The notes: generated from the sequence alone by a model not told the origin. A DNA stretch of 64,000 bases from Flavobacterium caseinilyticum (GCF_004349085.1 NZ_SMFM01000003.1:62001-126000); one strand, 5' to 3'; numbered from the stretch's first letter, positions 44,768-54,726 are shown. Numbers and translations: made by a program.

Positions 44768-45880
44768 ATGAAATATTATATAATTGCTGGAGAAGCTTCA
44801 GGTGATTTACACGGTTCTAATTTGATGAAAGAACTTTATAAAAAGGATCCGGCTGCTGACATCCGTTTTTGGGGCGGCGATTTGATGAAAAATGTCGGCG
44901 GAACATTAGTCAAGCATTATCGCGATTTGGCATTTATGGGTTTTATTGAAGTAATTTTCAATCTGAAAACTATTCTCAAAAATATTAAAACATGCAAAAA
45001 AGACATTTTAGGATTTCAGCCTGATGTACTTATTTTTATTGATTATCCGGGTTTTAATTTGCGCATTGCCAAATGGGCGAAAGCATTAGGGATGAAAACA
45101 CATTACTATATTTCGCCTCAAATCTGGGCTTGGAAAGAAAGCAGAATTACTGACATTAAGCGTGATATTGATAAAATGTATGTCATTTTACCTTTTGAAA
45201 AAGAATTTTATGAAGTGAAACACAATTATCCTGTGGAGTTCGTTGGCCATCCGCTGATCGATGCTATTGATAATCAAACCGCCGTTGATCCCATACTTTT
45301 TAGAAAAGAAAATCAACTAAACGAAAAACCGATCATCGCTATTTTGCCAGGCAGCCGAAAACAGGAAATTACCAAAATGTTGTCTGTTATGTTAAGCGTT
45401 GTAAATGATTTTCCAGACTATCAATTTGTGATTGCTGGCGCTCCGAGTCAGGAATTTTCTTTTTATCAAAATTTTATCACACAAGAAAACATAAAATTCA
45501 TATCCAACAAAACCTATGATTTGTTGCGCAATGCAACTGCGGCGCTTGTTACCTCGGGAACCGCAACACTGGAAACGGCGCTGTTCAAAGTACCCGAAGT
45601 GGTTTGCTACAAAGGCAGTTGGGCTTCCTACCAAATTGCGAAACGAATTATTACGCTCAAATATATTTCACTGGTTAACTTAATCATGGATGAAGAGGTG
45701 GTAACCGAGTTAATTCAAGAGGAATGTACTACAAAACGAATTCGCCAGGAACTTCAAAAGATATTGGAATCTAATCATCGCGATACTCTTTTAGAAAAAT
45801 ATGCGTTATTAGAACAGAAATTAGGAGGCAAAGGCGCCAGTAAAAAAACCGCGGAATTTATTATTTCTGATTTACAGTAG
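44768..45880 (+). CDS. lpxB: Lipid-A-disaccharide synthase
   Basis: Joins UDP-2,3-diacylglucosamine and lipid X into the disaccharide precursor of lipid A on the inner face of the inner membrane. 370 residues with IAGEASGDLHGSNLMKEL at the N-terminus, WGGDLMKNVGG, FIDYPGFNLRIAKWAK, YYISPQIWAWKESR, FVGHPLIDAI, ILPGSRKQEI and TSGTATLETALFKVPEVVCY. Full length. The C40 peptidase gene follows 30 bases later. Confidence 0.97.
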   Translation: MKYYIIAGEASGDLHGSNLMKELYKKDPAADIRFWGGDLMKNVGGTLVKHYRDLAFMGFIEVIFNLKTILKNIKTCKKDILGFQPDVLIFIDYPGFNLRIAKWAKALGMKTHYYISPQIWAWKESRITDIKRDIDKMYVILPFEKEFYEVKHNYPVEFVGHPLIDAIDNQTAVDPILFRKENQLNEKPIIAILPGSRKQEITKMLSVMLSVVNDFPDYQFVIAGAPSQEFSFYQNFITQENIKFISNKTYDLLRNATAALVTSGTATLETALFKVPEVVCYKGSWASYQIAKRIITLKYISLVNLIMDEEVVTELIQEECTTKRIRQELQKILESNHRDTLLEKYALLEQKLGGKGASKKTAEFIISDLQ

Positions 45881-45910
45881 CTTGCAATCCTTTAATTAAA
45901 AAATACAATT

Positions 45911-46429
45911 TTGAAAAACTCCCTGTCTCTGCTGTTACTTGTCATCTTGTTTACGGCATGTAAATCAACATCCCCAATTATTACTTCAAAAAAAGGAGCG
46001 CCAAAAGAGAAATCAACTCGATCTGAAAAACGAGAAACAAATCGTCTGGCTGAAAAACTTATTGATGAAGCTGAGGAAAATCTGGGAGCAAAATATAAAT
46101 ATGGCGGAACTACAAAGGCGGGTTATGACTGTTCCGGATTGGTTTTTACAGTTTTTGATTCCCAAAACATTCCACTTCCGCGCAATTCTTATCTGCAGTC
46201 AAAAAAAGGGGTTGTTTTGAACCCTAAAAATGACGAGGCTCAAAAGGGTGATTTAATATTTTTTAAAACAAACAAAAACAGTCAAATTAATCATGTAGGA
46301 ATCGTGATTGAAGTTAACGATGATGAAATCAAATTCATCCATTCCTCTACTTCAAAAGGAGTAATTATTTCCTCAACGAAAGAACCCTATTATAAAAAAA
46401 CGTTTGTTCAAATCAATAGAATTCTTTAA
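45911..46429 (+). CDS. NlpC/P60 (C40) family peptidase lipoprotein
   Basis: 172 residues from a TTG start. A lipoprotein signal ends in LFTAC (Cys17), followed by a Lys/Arg/Glu-rich linker. The catalytic domain (about 60-170) shows the Cys in AGYDCSGLVFTVF, the His in INHVGIVIEV and a third residue region HSSTSKGV; RNSYLQSKKG is the usual intermediate segment. It probably cuts peptidoglycan stem peptides at the inner or outer membrane. All catalytic residues are present. Confidence 0.93.
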   Translation: MKNSLSLLLLVILFTACKSTSPIITSKKGAPKEKSTRSEKRETNRLAEKLIDEAEENLGAKYKYGGTTKAGYDCSGLVFTVFDSQNIPLPRNSYLQSKKGVVLNPKNDEAQKGDLIFFKTNKNSQINHVGIVIEVNDDEIKFIHSSTSKGVIISSTKEPYYKKTFVQINRIL

Positions 46430-46524
46430 TTAGAAGCTGCTATTAATATAAATTAAAATTTTTTAAAAATTATTTTATTGACGGAATAAATTCCTTTCTT
46501 GCTTAAAATGTGTACTTTAGAGTT

Positions 46525-48561
46525 ATGAAAGTACTATATTTCCCGTTAGCGAGAATAACAATTGGGTTTATTTTAGGATTGCTTTTTGCCTATAACCTGC
46601 ATCCATCGATTTCACTGATTTTTATTGTGCTCACGATTTCGTTAAGTGTTCTGGGTACGTTTTATTTTGTGTCTAAAAACAAACGTGAAATTTCGTTATA
46701 CTTTAGTTTTGTTACTTATTTTTTGTCATTTATAGTTGGCATTTCAACCCAAATTATCCATACTGATTCTTTCCAAAAAAACAATTACATACACCGATCG
46801 GCTGTTTTCGAAAAACCACATTCACTTTCTCTAATCATAAGAGAAAAACTAAAAAGCTCCGCATTTAGTGAACGCTATATTGCACTTATTACACATATTG
46901 ACAACCAGGAACAAACGGGCAGAATTATCCTCAATATTCAAAAGGACAGTATGCATCAGCAATTTCCGATTGGAACTTCTTTGCTTGTTGAAGGGATTTT
47001 ATCTAAAAACAAACCACCAAACAATCCAAACCAGTTTGACTACGGTAAATATTTAGAAAGCAAACAAATTTATGCCCAGCTATATGCCGATGTTTCTGAT
47101 ATAAAAATTGGATCCGACATACAGAAAAACATCTGGTACTACTCTTCTAAATTACGTTCTCGCATTATAAGGAATTTAGAAAAAAACAACTTCAACAAAA
47201 CTGAACTGAATGTAGCAATTGCTTTAATAATGGGGCAGCAGCAGGACATTTCCCCAGAAATAATACGGGATTATCAGTTCGCGGGAGCAGTCCACATATT
47301 ATCAGTGTCGGGGCTGCACATTGGATTCATCTTACTTTTTGTTACTTTTATTTTAAAACCTATTTCCAATACAAAACGAGGTTCCTTCATTAAGTTAGTC
47401 ATTATACTGATCTCATTATCCCTTTTTGGAATCATTGCAGGTTTGGCGCCTTCAGTAGTCCGTTCGGTGACCATGTTTTCCTTTGTGGCTATTGGAAATA
47501 ATCTGCGCAGAAGTGTCAACATTTACCATACTTTGATAGTTTCTATATTATTGATTTTACTTTTCGAACCTTCTTTCCTTTTTGATATTGGCTTTCAATT
47601 GAGCTATATCGCCTTATTTTTCATCATTTGGCTACAACCGCTGTTATCATCAATTTGGCAGCCAAAAAGCAAAGTTTCAAAATACATTTGGGACATTCTC
47701 ACCGTTTCATTTGCTGCGCAAATAGGTACGTTACCACTTAGTATTTACTATTTTCATCAGTTTCCTGGACTGTTTTTTTTGACCAATTTATTAATTATTC
47801 CTGTTCTGAGCATCATCATGATTCTGGGAGTTCTAGTTATGCTGTTAGCGGCATTTAATGGCATTCCTGTTTTCCTTTCAAGACTATTGGAATGGAGTAT
47901 CTATTATTTAAATAAAGTGATAAATGCAATTGCATCATTAGAGCAGTTTATCATTCAGGATATTCCATTGCACGTGTCTCTAATGGTGACAGGTTACTTA
48001 GTAATTATAACAATTGTTATTTGGTTTAAAAAACCCAGTTTTAATAGAATGACAATTTTATTAATCGCAGTTGTTATTTTCCAAATTTCAAATTTAAACA
48101 GTAAAAGAAGCGTTGAAAAAGAACAGGAATGGGTAATTTTTAATCTAAAGAAAAACACACTGATAGCGGAACGTGATGGAAAAAATATAACCGTTTACTC
48201 TAATGACAGTATTTTGAAAACATCCCAAAAAAACAACACACTAAAGTTTTACAGAATAGGAAATTATAGTCGTTTAGCCGCAAAAAAAGAGTTGAAGAAT
48301 TATATATATTTTAAAGGCAAAAGGATATTTGTATTGGATAGTTCCGGTATCTATCCAAAAAATAGTAATCCAGATATTCTCATACTTACACAATCTCCCA
48401 AAATTAACTTAGATCGCTTGTTTCAAAATATGAGACCAAAAATGGTTGTTGCAGATGCATCAAACTTCAAGACCATTCAAAAAAAATGGAAAGCGAGTTG
48501 TGCCAAAGAAAAAATCCCCTTTCACGCAACGCTTGAAAAGGGATTTTATAAATTGAATTAA
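46525..48561 (+). CDS. ComEC/Rec2-family membrane protein with degenerate C-terminal domain
   Basis: 678 residues from ATG 46525 (MKVLYFPLARITIGF). N-terminal membrane/OB-like region (DUF4131, about 20-190; NPNQFDYGKYLESKQIYAQ), then the competence domain of about eight helices (GAVHILSVSGLHIGFILLF; AGLAPSVVRSVTMFSF; FDIGFQLSYIALFFI; SFAAQIGTLPLSIYYF). The channel passes one DNA strand during uptake. The C-terminal ~150 residues resemble the metallo-beta-lactamase domain of ComEC but the metal motif is gone: where HHG is expected the sequence reads LILTQSPK. The 3' end carries the terminator of the opposing gene. Confidence 0.9.
   Translation: MKVLYFPLARITIGFILGLLFAYNLHPSISLIFIVLTISLSVLGTFYFVSKNKREISLYFSFVTYFLSFIVGISTQIIHTDSFQKNNYIHRSAVFEKPHSLSLIIREKLKSSAFSERYIALITHIDNQEQTGRIILNIQKDSMHQQFPIGTSLLVEGILSKNKPPNNPNQFDYGKYLESKQIYAQLYADVSDIKIGSDIQKNIWYYSSKLRSRIIRNLEKNNFNKTELNVAIALIMGQQQDISPEIIRDYQFAGAVHILSVSGLHIGFILLFVTFILKPISNTKRGSFIKLVIILISLSLFGIIAGLAPSVVRSVTMFSFVAIGNNLRRSVNIYHTLIVSILLILLFEPSFLFDIGFQLSYIALFFIIWLQPLLSSIWQPKSKVSKYIWDILTVSFAAQIGTLPLSIYYFHQFPGLFFLTNLLIIPVLSIIMILGVLVMLLAAFNGIPVFLSRLLEWSIYYLNKVINAIASLEQFIIQDIPLHVSLMVTGYLVIITIVIWFKKPSFNRMTILLIAVVIFQISNLNSKRSVEKEQEWVIFNLKKNTLIAERDGKNITVYSNDSILKTSQKNNTLKFYRIGNYSRLAAKKELKNYIYFKGKRIFVLDSSGIYPKNSNPDILILTQSPKINLDRLFQNMRPKMVVADASNFKTIQKKWKASCAKEKIPFHATLEKGFYKLN
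48510..48548 (-). terminator. Terminator of the peptide-use unit, inside the 3' end of the ComEC gene
   Basis: On the minus strand AAAATCCCTTTTC ... GAAAGGGGATTTTTT forms an imperfect 10-12 bp stem ending in six T residues, 18 bases after the thioredoxin-like gene stop. The same bases encode the last ~12 codons region of the ComEC-like protein. Confidence 0.75.
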
Positions 48562-48565
48562 TAAA

Positions 48566-49024
48566 TTATTTTTTAAGGAATTCATTTGCTGTATCAATCC
48601 AGGCAGCTGGTCCGCCAGCCACATAGCCTGTACTTCCTAACCCTTCAAAATTGACTTTTCCGTCTTTGGAAGTACCATTGACAAGTATTATTGTAGGGAA
48701 TCCTTGAATTCCGAAAATTTGTTGCAGTTCATTATTCTGCTTCTTAATCTCAGGTGTCTGAACCGCTCTCCTTGGATAATCCAATTCGACCAAAACGACA
48801 TTTTCTTTTGCCCAAGCAGCAAATTCCGGCGTCTTTAAAACCTCCTTTTGCAATCGGATGCACCAACCACACCAATCACTGCCAGTAAAAAATAACAGTA
48901 GCGGCTTTTTAGTTTCATTCGAAATTTCTAAAGCTTTAGTGACATTGGTTTCCCAAACTAATTCTTGTGCTTCGGCAGCAAATGAGCCAGCAAACAATAA
49001 CAGAGCAACTATAATTTTTTTCAT
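48566..49024 (-). CDS. Exported thioredoxin-like protein
   Basis: 152 residues from ATG 49024 with a signal peptide (MKKIIVALLLFAGSFAAEAQ). Thioredoxin-fold features: PLLLFFTGSDWCGWCIRLQ with a CxxC motif (WCGWC), VVLVELDYPRR, and the cis-Pro in QGFPTIILVNG. Likely a periplasmic thiol-disulfide protein of the DsbD-gamma/DUF255-related kind. Last gene downstream of two peptide transporters; the gap of 46 bases suggests read-through. Confidence 0.9.
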   Translation of the reverse strand: MKKIIVALLLFAGSFAAEAQELVWETNVTKALEISNETKKPLLLFFTGSDWCGWCIRLQKEVLKTPEFAAWAKENVVLVELDYPRRAVQTPEIKKQNNELQQIFGIQGFPTIILVNGTSKDGKVNFEGLGSTGYVAGGPAAWIDTANEFLKK

Positions 49025-49070
49025 ATTTACAATTTTTATTGGTTGATAAATCAAAAACGATGCCTAAAAC

Positions 49071-50876
49071 TTATCTTACACCATGCATTAATTTCTTAAT
49101 AACCGGTGTCATGGCAACGGAGAACAAAGCTACGACAATTGAGATAATAGTCAACATCCAAAAGAAATAACTTAATCCGTGCTCATTTGCAATTTTATCA
49201 ATATTTTCTCCAAACATACCCGCACCTTTCATTCCGATTGCTACCGCTAAATACCAAACACCAAACATGAACGCAATCATACGAGCCGGAACTAATTTAC
49301 TCACATAAGACAATCCAACCGGAGAGATACACAATTCAGCCATAGTATGGAAAAGATACACTAAAATCAACCAAATCATACTTACTGAAGCCGTTTTTGC
49401 ACCTGCTTCGATTCCGCTTGCGCCAAAAGCTACACAAGCCATACCAAGAGCTAACAATCCCATTCCGATTCCGTATTTCAAATTCGCCGAAGGATTGTAT
49501 TTACTTTCCCACCATTTAGAAAACAATGGTGCCAATGAAATAATAAACAATGAATTTAAGGTAGAAAACCAAGTTGCGGGAACTTCCGTTAATGCCGTGG
49601 TAACTTTGTCAATTTTCAGTGTCTGCAAAGTTGCATCTGATAAGGTCAAATATCCTGCTGTGTAATAATCTCTAGTCAACATCCAGATTGCTATTGCCCA
49701 AATGATGATGAAACTGATGCTCAGAATAATATTTGCAAGAGCGTAAAATTTAAATGTTTGCTTGAACAATAATATCAACACCCAAGTAATAATAACTAAT
49801 GGCAAAATTGTGATTAATGAATTGACTACTAAAAATACGACGCTCCAATTACCCTCTAAAACTCTGTCTGTATAATCACTTGCAAAAATGGTTAAACTGT
49901 TTGGAGACTGCTCAAAAATAGCCCAGAAGAAAATAGTCAGAAATGCAAAAAATGTAACCGCAATTAATTTTTCTTTTGTAATTTGAGAGTATTGCGTAAA
50001 TCTGTAAATCAACAAGATAATAAATACAACTAACGCGGAAATAATTGCAATAGCGTTTCCATTAGGTCCAAGGAAAGAAAAAACATTCACTTTACCACCT
50101 GAGATTTTAGAAGCAGGATCATTTACAAGCCATAATAAAGCTAAAATAGAAGAGAAAGCGATTGCTGCTAATTGTATTGGAGTAAATGGGTTTCTTTTAT
50201 CCGTATCCAAAGCTTCCGCTTTGGCTTTGCTTTCTTTATTTGGTTTCAAACCAATATCTCCAAAAATATCTTGAGACAGCCAAAACTGTAACATTCCGAA
50301 GAACATAAAGATTCCGGCTAAACCAAATCCATAGGTCCATCCTACTTTTTCTCCTAAATAACCACAAAGCAAAATCCCGAAGAACGCTCCGGCATTTACG
50401 CCCATATAAAACAAAGTATACGCACCATCTTTCTTTTCAGGACGGTCTTTGTACATTTCAGATACGATTGATGTCATGTTTGGCTTAAAAAAACCATTTC
50501 CAAAGACTAATAATACTAATCCTAAATAAATAGAAAATTCGGTTTCAACCGCCATGGAAGCATGTCCTAAAGTCATCAAAGTCGCACCGACAACCACAGC
50601 CCATCTAAAACCAATTACTTTATCGGCAAAATAACCACCCAACATGGTAGACAAATAAACCAAACCTACATAGGATCCAAATAAAGCAGAAGCATTTTCA
50701 CGCGTCCATTCCCAACCACCATCTGTAAAGGAAGCTGTTAAAAATAATATCAATAGAGAACGCATTCCGTAGAAGGAGAAACGCTCCCACATCTCTGTGA
50801 AAAACAAAACGAATAATCCCGCAGGATGACCTAAAACGGTACTTTTAAAAAATTGATCTGTAGTATTTTGACTCAT
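49071..50876 (-). CDS. Proton-dependent peptide transporter (POT family), second copy
   Basis: 601 residues, 14 or so membrane helices. Takes up di- or tripeptides with protons. The POT signature ExxER is present in FTEMWERFSFYGMRSLLILF (about 26-46), and GAFFGILLCGYLGE and LSYVSKLVPARMIAFMFGVWY correspond to the PTR2 conserved regions. Longer than its neighbour by a ~90-residue extra segment (around TRDYYTAGYLTLSDATLQ, 390-420). The neighbour gene is 5 bases upstream; both follow DPP-IV, so this is a peptide-use operon. Confidence 0.95.
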   Translation of the reverse strand: MSQNTTDQFFKSTVLGHPAGLFVLFFTEMWERFSFYGMRSLLILFLTASFTDGGWEWTRENASALFGSYVGLVYLSTMLGGYFADKVIGFRWAVVVGATLMTLGHASMAVETEFSIYLGLVLLVFGNGFFKPNMTSIVSEMYKDRPEKKDGAYTLFYMGVNAGAFFGILLCGYLGEKVGWTYGFGLAGIFMFFGMLQFWLSQDIFGDIGLKPNKESKAKAEALDTDKRNPFTPIQLAAIAFSSILALLWLVNDPASKISGGKVNVFSFLGPNGNAIAIISALVVFIILLIYRFTQYSQITKEKLIAVTFFAFLTIFFWAIFEQSPNSLTIFASDYTDRVLEGNWSVVFLVVNSLITILPLVIITWVLILLFKQTFKFYALANIILSISFIIIWAIAIWMLTRDYYTAGYLTLSDATLQTLKIDKVTTALTEVPATWFSTLNSLFIISLAPLFSKWWESKYNPSANLKYGIGMGLLALGMACVAFGASGIEAGAKTASVSMIWLILVYLFHTMAELCISPVGLSYVSKLVPARMIAFMFGVWYLAVAIGMKGAGMFGENIDKIANEHGLSYFFWMLTIISIVVALFSVAMTPVIKKLMHGVR

Positions 50877-50881
50877 ATTAT

Positions 50882-52426
50882 TTAGTTATTTAATTCTTTA
50901 TCTACTCCGTGCATTAATTTTTTTATTATTGGCGAAAGTACTAACAGTAGCAATCCAAAACCAAGTCCTGTGTAAAATAAGTACTCAAAAAGCACTAAGT
51001 AACTTTGCTTGGCTAAATTTAAATCAGGTGCTGTACCATTTGTTGTATCGACAGAAGCTATATTCGCTAAAATGGAAGCTATAAATTCAGAACTGGCTGT
51101 TGCCAAAAACCAAACGCCCATCATGAAACCAACGATTTTTGTCGGCGATAATTTAGTCACTGCAGAAAGTCCTACCGGTGACAAACATAATTCTCCACAA
51201 GTGTGTAAAAGGTATGTAATAACCAACCAAATCATGGCTACTTTCCCCATCCCTGACAAACTAATTCCTAAAACTAATGATCCAAAACCTAAGCCTACCA
51301 ACAACAATGCTATTGAAAATTTCACGGCAGTATTTGGATTATATTTCCCTAGCTTTACCCATAACCAGGCAAAAACCGGTGCTAATAAAATTATAAATAA
51401 GGCATTAAGACTCAAAAATTGGCTAGCGGTTATGGTGTAGCCAAAAACTGTTCGGTCTAAAATACGGTCTGCAAATAAATTTAATGAAGTATATGCTTGT
51501 TCAAATAACGCCCAAAAGATAATTGTAAAAACAATCAAAATGGTTAAAGCCATTAATTGCTCTCTTGCTTTTTTATCCAATTGCGTAACGGCATAATAAA
51601 CTATGTAAACAAAAGAAACTGCACCAGCAAACATCAAGGTATAAGAAACTACTTCGTGACGCTGCACCATTTGCCAAAAAATCAATGCGGAAGATGCGCT
51701 TAGTAAATAAATTAGCCACTCGTTCTTTATCCCAAACAATCTTTTTTCCAGAATTTCAGGAACGGTACTTTCCCCTTTCCCCATTAAAAATTTCTTTCCT
51801 GAAATAAAAGTCAATAATCCAAAAAACATTCCAACACCAGCTGCTGCAAAACCATAACTCCATCCATACGTTTCTCCTAGCCAACCACAAATTAGTGTAG
51901 CCATAAACGACCCTAAGTTGATTCCCATATAAAATAACGTGAATCCGGAATCTCTCCTTTTATCACCGGTTTCATATAATTCTCCTACTAATGAAGAGAT
52001 ATTGGCTTTTAGAAAACCAACCCCTACAATTATTAACGATAATGAAAAGTAAAATATTTGCAAGGCAGTTTCGTCCCGCGTAATTGCGCCAGTCATGGAT
52101 TGTGTTGCGGCATTTCCTTCATAAGCCATTCCTACATGACCTAATACAAGCATTATTCCTCCAAAAACAATGGCTTTTCTAAACCCCAGATACCTGTCGG
52201 CTATAAAACCACCAATTACCGGAACGGCATACACCAACGCGGCATAACTTCCAATTAATAAATTCCCCGAAGTATCCGAAAACAAATGGTACTTTGTCAG
52301 ATAAAATATCAGTAAGGCTTTCATTCCATAAAAGGAGAAACGTTCCCACATTTCGGTAAAAAACAATATAAAAAGCGCTTTTGGATGTCCAAAAAATTCT
52401 TCCTTATTCAATGCGTCGTTTGTCAT
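50882..52426 (-). CDS. Proton-dependent peptide transporter (POT family), first copy
   Basis: 514 residues with the POT ExxER motif (FTEMWERFSFYGMKALLIFYL, about 23-43), GINLGSFMATLICGWLGE and ELCLSPVGLSAVTKLSPTK, the second conserved block. About 14 membrane helices; the length matches bacterial DtpT-type carriers. It starts 9 bases after the DPP-IV stop and ends 5 bases before the second POT gene, so translation is likely coupled. Side by side with a longer paralogue; the pair may differ in peptide preference. Confidence 0.95.
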   Translation of the reverse strand: MTNDALNKEEFFGHPKALFILFFTEMWERFSFYGMKALLIFYLTKYHLFSDTSGNLLIGSYAALVYAVPVIGGFIADRYLGFRKAIVFGGIMLVLGHVGMAYEGNAATQSMTGAITRDETALQIFYFSLSLIIVGVGFLKANISSLVGELYETGDKRRDSGFTLFYMGINLGSFMATLICGWLGETYGWSYGFAAAGVGMFFGLLTFISGKKFLMGKGESTVPEILEKRLFGIKNEWLIYLLSASSALIFWQMVQRHEVVSYTLMFAGAVSFVYIVYYAVTQLDKKAREQLMALTILIVFTIIFWALFEQAYTSLNLFADRILDRTVFGYTITASQFLSLNALFIILLAPVFAWLWVKLGKYNPNTAVKFSIALLLVGLGFGSLVLGISLSGMGKVAMIWLVITYLLHTCGELCLSPVGLSAVTKLSPTKIVGFMMGVWFLATASSEFIASILANIASVDTTNGTAPDLNLAKQSYLVLFEYLFYTGLGFGLLLLVLSPIIKKLMHGVDKELNN

Positions 52427-52435
52427 AAAGCGCTA

Positions 52436-54607
52436 TTATAAATTTTCTTTAATAAAATTAGTCATTTTGGTGTACAATTGAATTCTGGTTTTTCCGCCGT
52501 AAATCCCGTGATTATTGTCTGGATAAATTTGGGAATCAAATTGTTTATTGGCCTGAATCAAAGCTTCCATCATTTGCATAGAGTTTTGAACATGCACATT
52601 ATCATCTCCTGAACCATGGATTAAAAGGAATTTCCCTTTCAATTTATCCACATGATTTATTGGTGAATTCTCATCGTAACCGCTAGCATTTTCCTGTGGC
52701 GTTTTCATGTAACGCTCTGTGTATATGCTGTCATAAAACCTCCAGTTTGTTACCGGAGCTACAGCAATTGCCATTTTGAAAACATCATTCCCTTTAAGGA
52801 TACAATTAGAAGACATAAATCCTCCATACGACCAGCCAAATATACCAATTCTAGTTTTATCCACAAATGAATAATTACCGATCACTTTGGCAGCATCTAT
52901 TTGGTCTTCCACTTCGTATTTCCCTAATTCATTTTGCGTCGATTTTTTAAACTCAGCTCCTTTAAAACCAGTTCCTCGTCCGTCAACGCAAGCCACAATA
53001 TAGCCTTGTTGTGATAACATCATAAACCAATAATCATCGGTACCATTCCAGTCGTTGTTGACTTGTTGTGAACCCGGGCCAGAATATTGGTACATGAAAA
53101 CCGGATATTTTTTAGCCGGATCAAAATCTTTCGGTTTAATCATCCAAGCATTTAGCTCATTCCCTTTTGCCGTTTTCAAAACAAAAAACTCTTTAGCAGG
53201 CAAATCATAGCTTTTTAGCTTTGCAGCCAATGATTCATTGCTTTGAATAATTTGAACTTGTTTGCCAAATTTAGCTTCGTTCAACGTATAAGTGGTAGGT
53301 TGAGCCGCGCTAGAAAACGTGTTAATGTAATATTGAAAATTCGGGCTGAAGGTTGCCGCATTCGTTCCTGTAAATTGAGACAAACGTATTTTATTTTTTC
53401 CGTCAAGTCCTATTCTGTAAACGTCTCTATTGATAGATCCATTCTCCACTGATTGATAGAAAACAGTATTTGTTTTTTCATCTAAACCATAATAATTAGT
53501 TACTTCCCATTTTCCTTTGGTCACTTGATTTTTCAATTTCCCGTTTTTGTCATATAAGTAAATATGATTGAAACCGTCTTTTTCGCTGGTCCAAATAAAA
53601 CTGTTGTCTTTCAAAAAAGTTAAATTATCAGTTACATCAACATACGCTTTGTCTTTTTCGTTCAAAACTACTTTTGCAGCTCCTGAATTACCGTCGATAA
53701 ATAACAAATCCAAATTGTTTTGGTGACGATTCAATACCTGCGCAGACAATGTATTCGCATCGTTGGTCCATTTCATTCTGGCGATATAAAAATCATTGTA
53801 TTTACCCAAATTTATGTTTTTTACTGCATTCGAATTGACATCATAAACGTGTAACGACACTACCGCGTTCTTCTCCCCTGCTTTTGGATACTTAAATGTT
53901 TGCATTGTTGGATATAAATCTTTTCCAAACATGGACATCGAAAATTCCGGAACTTGACTTTCGTCAAAACGAATGTAGGCTACTTTTTTGCTGTCAGCGC
54001 TCCAGTCAAAAGCCTTTACGAAAGCAAATTCTTCCTCGTAAACCCAATCCGTAATACCGTTAATAATGCTGTTTTTTTGTCCGTCTGTAGTTATTGGAGT
54101 TGATTTATCAGAAGCTAAATCATATACATACAGATTATTTTCTTTGGCGTAAGCAATCTTTTTTCCATCAGGTGAAAAAGTAGGTTCCTGAACCTGAAAA
54201 TCGAATAGTTTTCTTAATTTTTTATTGTTGATGTCATACAAATAGTAATCAGCAGTAAATGAGTGGCGGAAGATTTGATTGGTGTTGCAAGCCAATAAAA
54301 TCATTTTTTCCGAAGCGTCAAAAGTATAACTGTCAATCCCGGCAGATAATTCTCTGTGCGATTTTGTATCTATTAATGTAGACACTTTTTTTAGTGTGGC
54401 AAAATCATACAAATCAATCTGCATGCTTCTGGACTGCCTGTCGGCATTCAAAACCGTGTACTGGTTTGTGTTTTTCAACGATTGCAATTCATCCATTCCC
54501 TGAGCACGAAAAGTGCCGTTGTAAATTTCATCAATTGTGATTTTTTGTTGACCAACAACCGTAAAACACAAGAATAAAAATAATGCTATAATTTTTTTCG
54601 AATACAT
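52436..54607 (-). CDS. Dipeptidyl peptidase IV-type serine peptidase (S9B)
   Basis: 723 residues with a signal peptide (MYSKKIIALFLFLCFTVVGQQ). An eight-bladed propeller domain (about 40-450) contains the Glu pair DWVYEEEFAF that binds the substrate N-terminus, diagnostic of DPP-IV. The hydrolase domain has the catalytic Ser in GIFGWSYGGFMS, Asp in HGSGDDNVH and His in NNHGIYG (about 700). It releases X-Pro dipeptides, which the two POT carriers encoded next could import. First gene of the minus-strand unit; divergent from HMG-CoA reductase. Confidence 0.95.
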   Translation of the reverse strand: MYSKKIIALFLFLCFTVVGQQKITIDEIYNGTFRAQGMDELQSLKNTNQYTVLNADRQSRSMQIDLYDFATLKKVSTLIDTKSHRELSAGIDSYTFDASEKMILLACNTNQIFRHSFTADYYLYDINNKKLRKLFDFQVQEPTFSPDGKKIAYAKENNLYVYDLASDKSTPITTDGQKNSIINGITDWVYEEEFAFVKAFDWSADSKKVAYIRFDESQVPEFSMSMFGKDLYPTMQTFKYPKAGEKNAVVSLHVYDVNSNAVKNINLGKYNDFYIARMKWTNDANTLSAQVLNRHQNNLDLLFIDGNSGAAKVVLNEKDKAYVDVTDNLTFLKDNSFIWTSEKDGFNHIYLYDKNGKLKNQVTKGKWEVTNYYGLDEKTNTVFYQSVENGSINRDVYRIGLDGKNKIRLSQFTGTNAATFSPNFQYYINTFSSAAQPTTYTLNEAKFGKQVQIIQSNESLAAKLKSYDLPAKEFFVLKTAKGNELNAWMIKPKDFDPAKKYPVFMYQYSGPGSQQVNNDWNGTDDYWFMMLSQQGYIVACVDGRGTGFKGAEFKKSTQNELGKYEVEDQIDAAKVIGNYSFVDKTRIGIFGWSYGGFMSSNCILKGNDVFKMAIAVAPVTNWRFYDSIYTERYMKTPQENASGYDENSPINHVDKLKGKFLLIHGSGDDNVHVQNSMQMMEALIQANKQFDSQIYPDNNHGIYGGKTRIQLYTKMTNFIKENL

Positions 54608-54726
54608 ACTATTTATTTAAAGATAAAAACCGTCAATTTTAGTGAAAAAATTACAATTAATGGTCATTTTATATGTTAAATGTAAAAATTAATATAAAAA
54701 ATAACCTTCTGCTGAATATAATTTGA

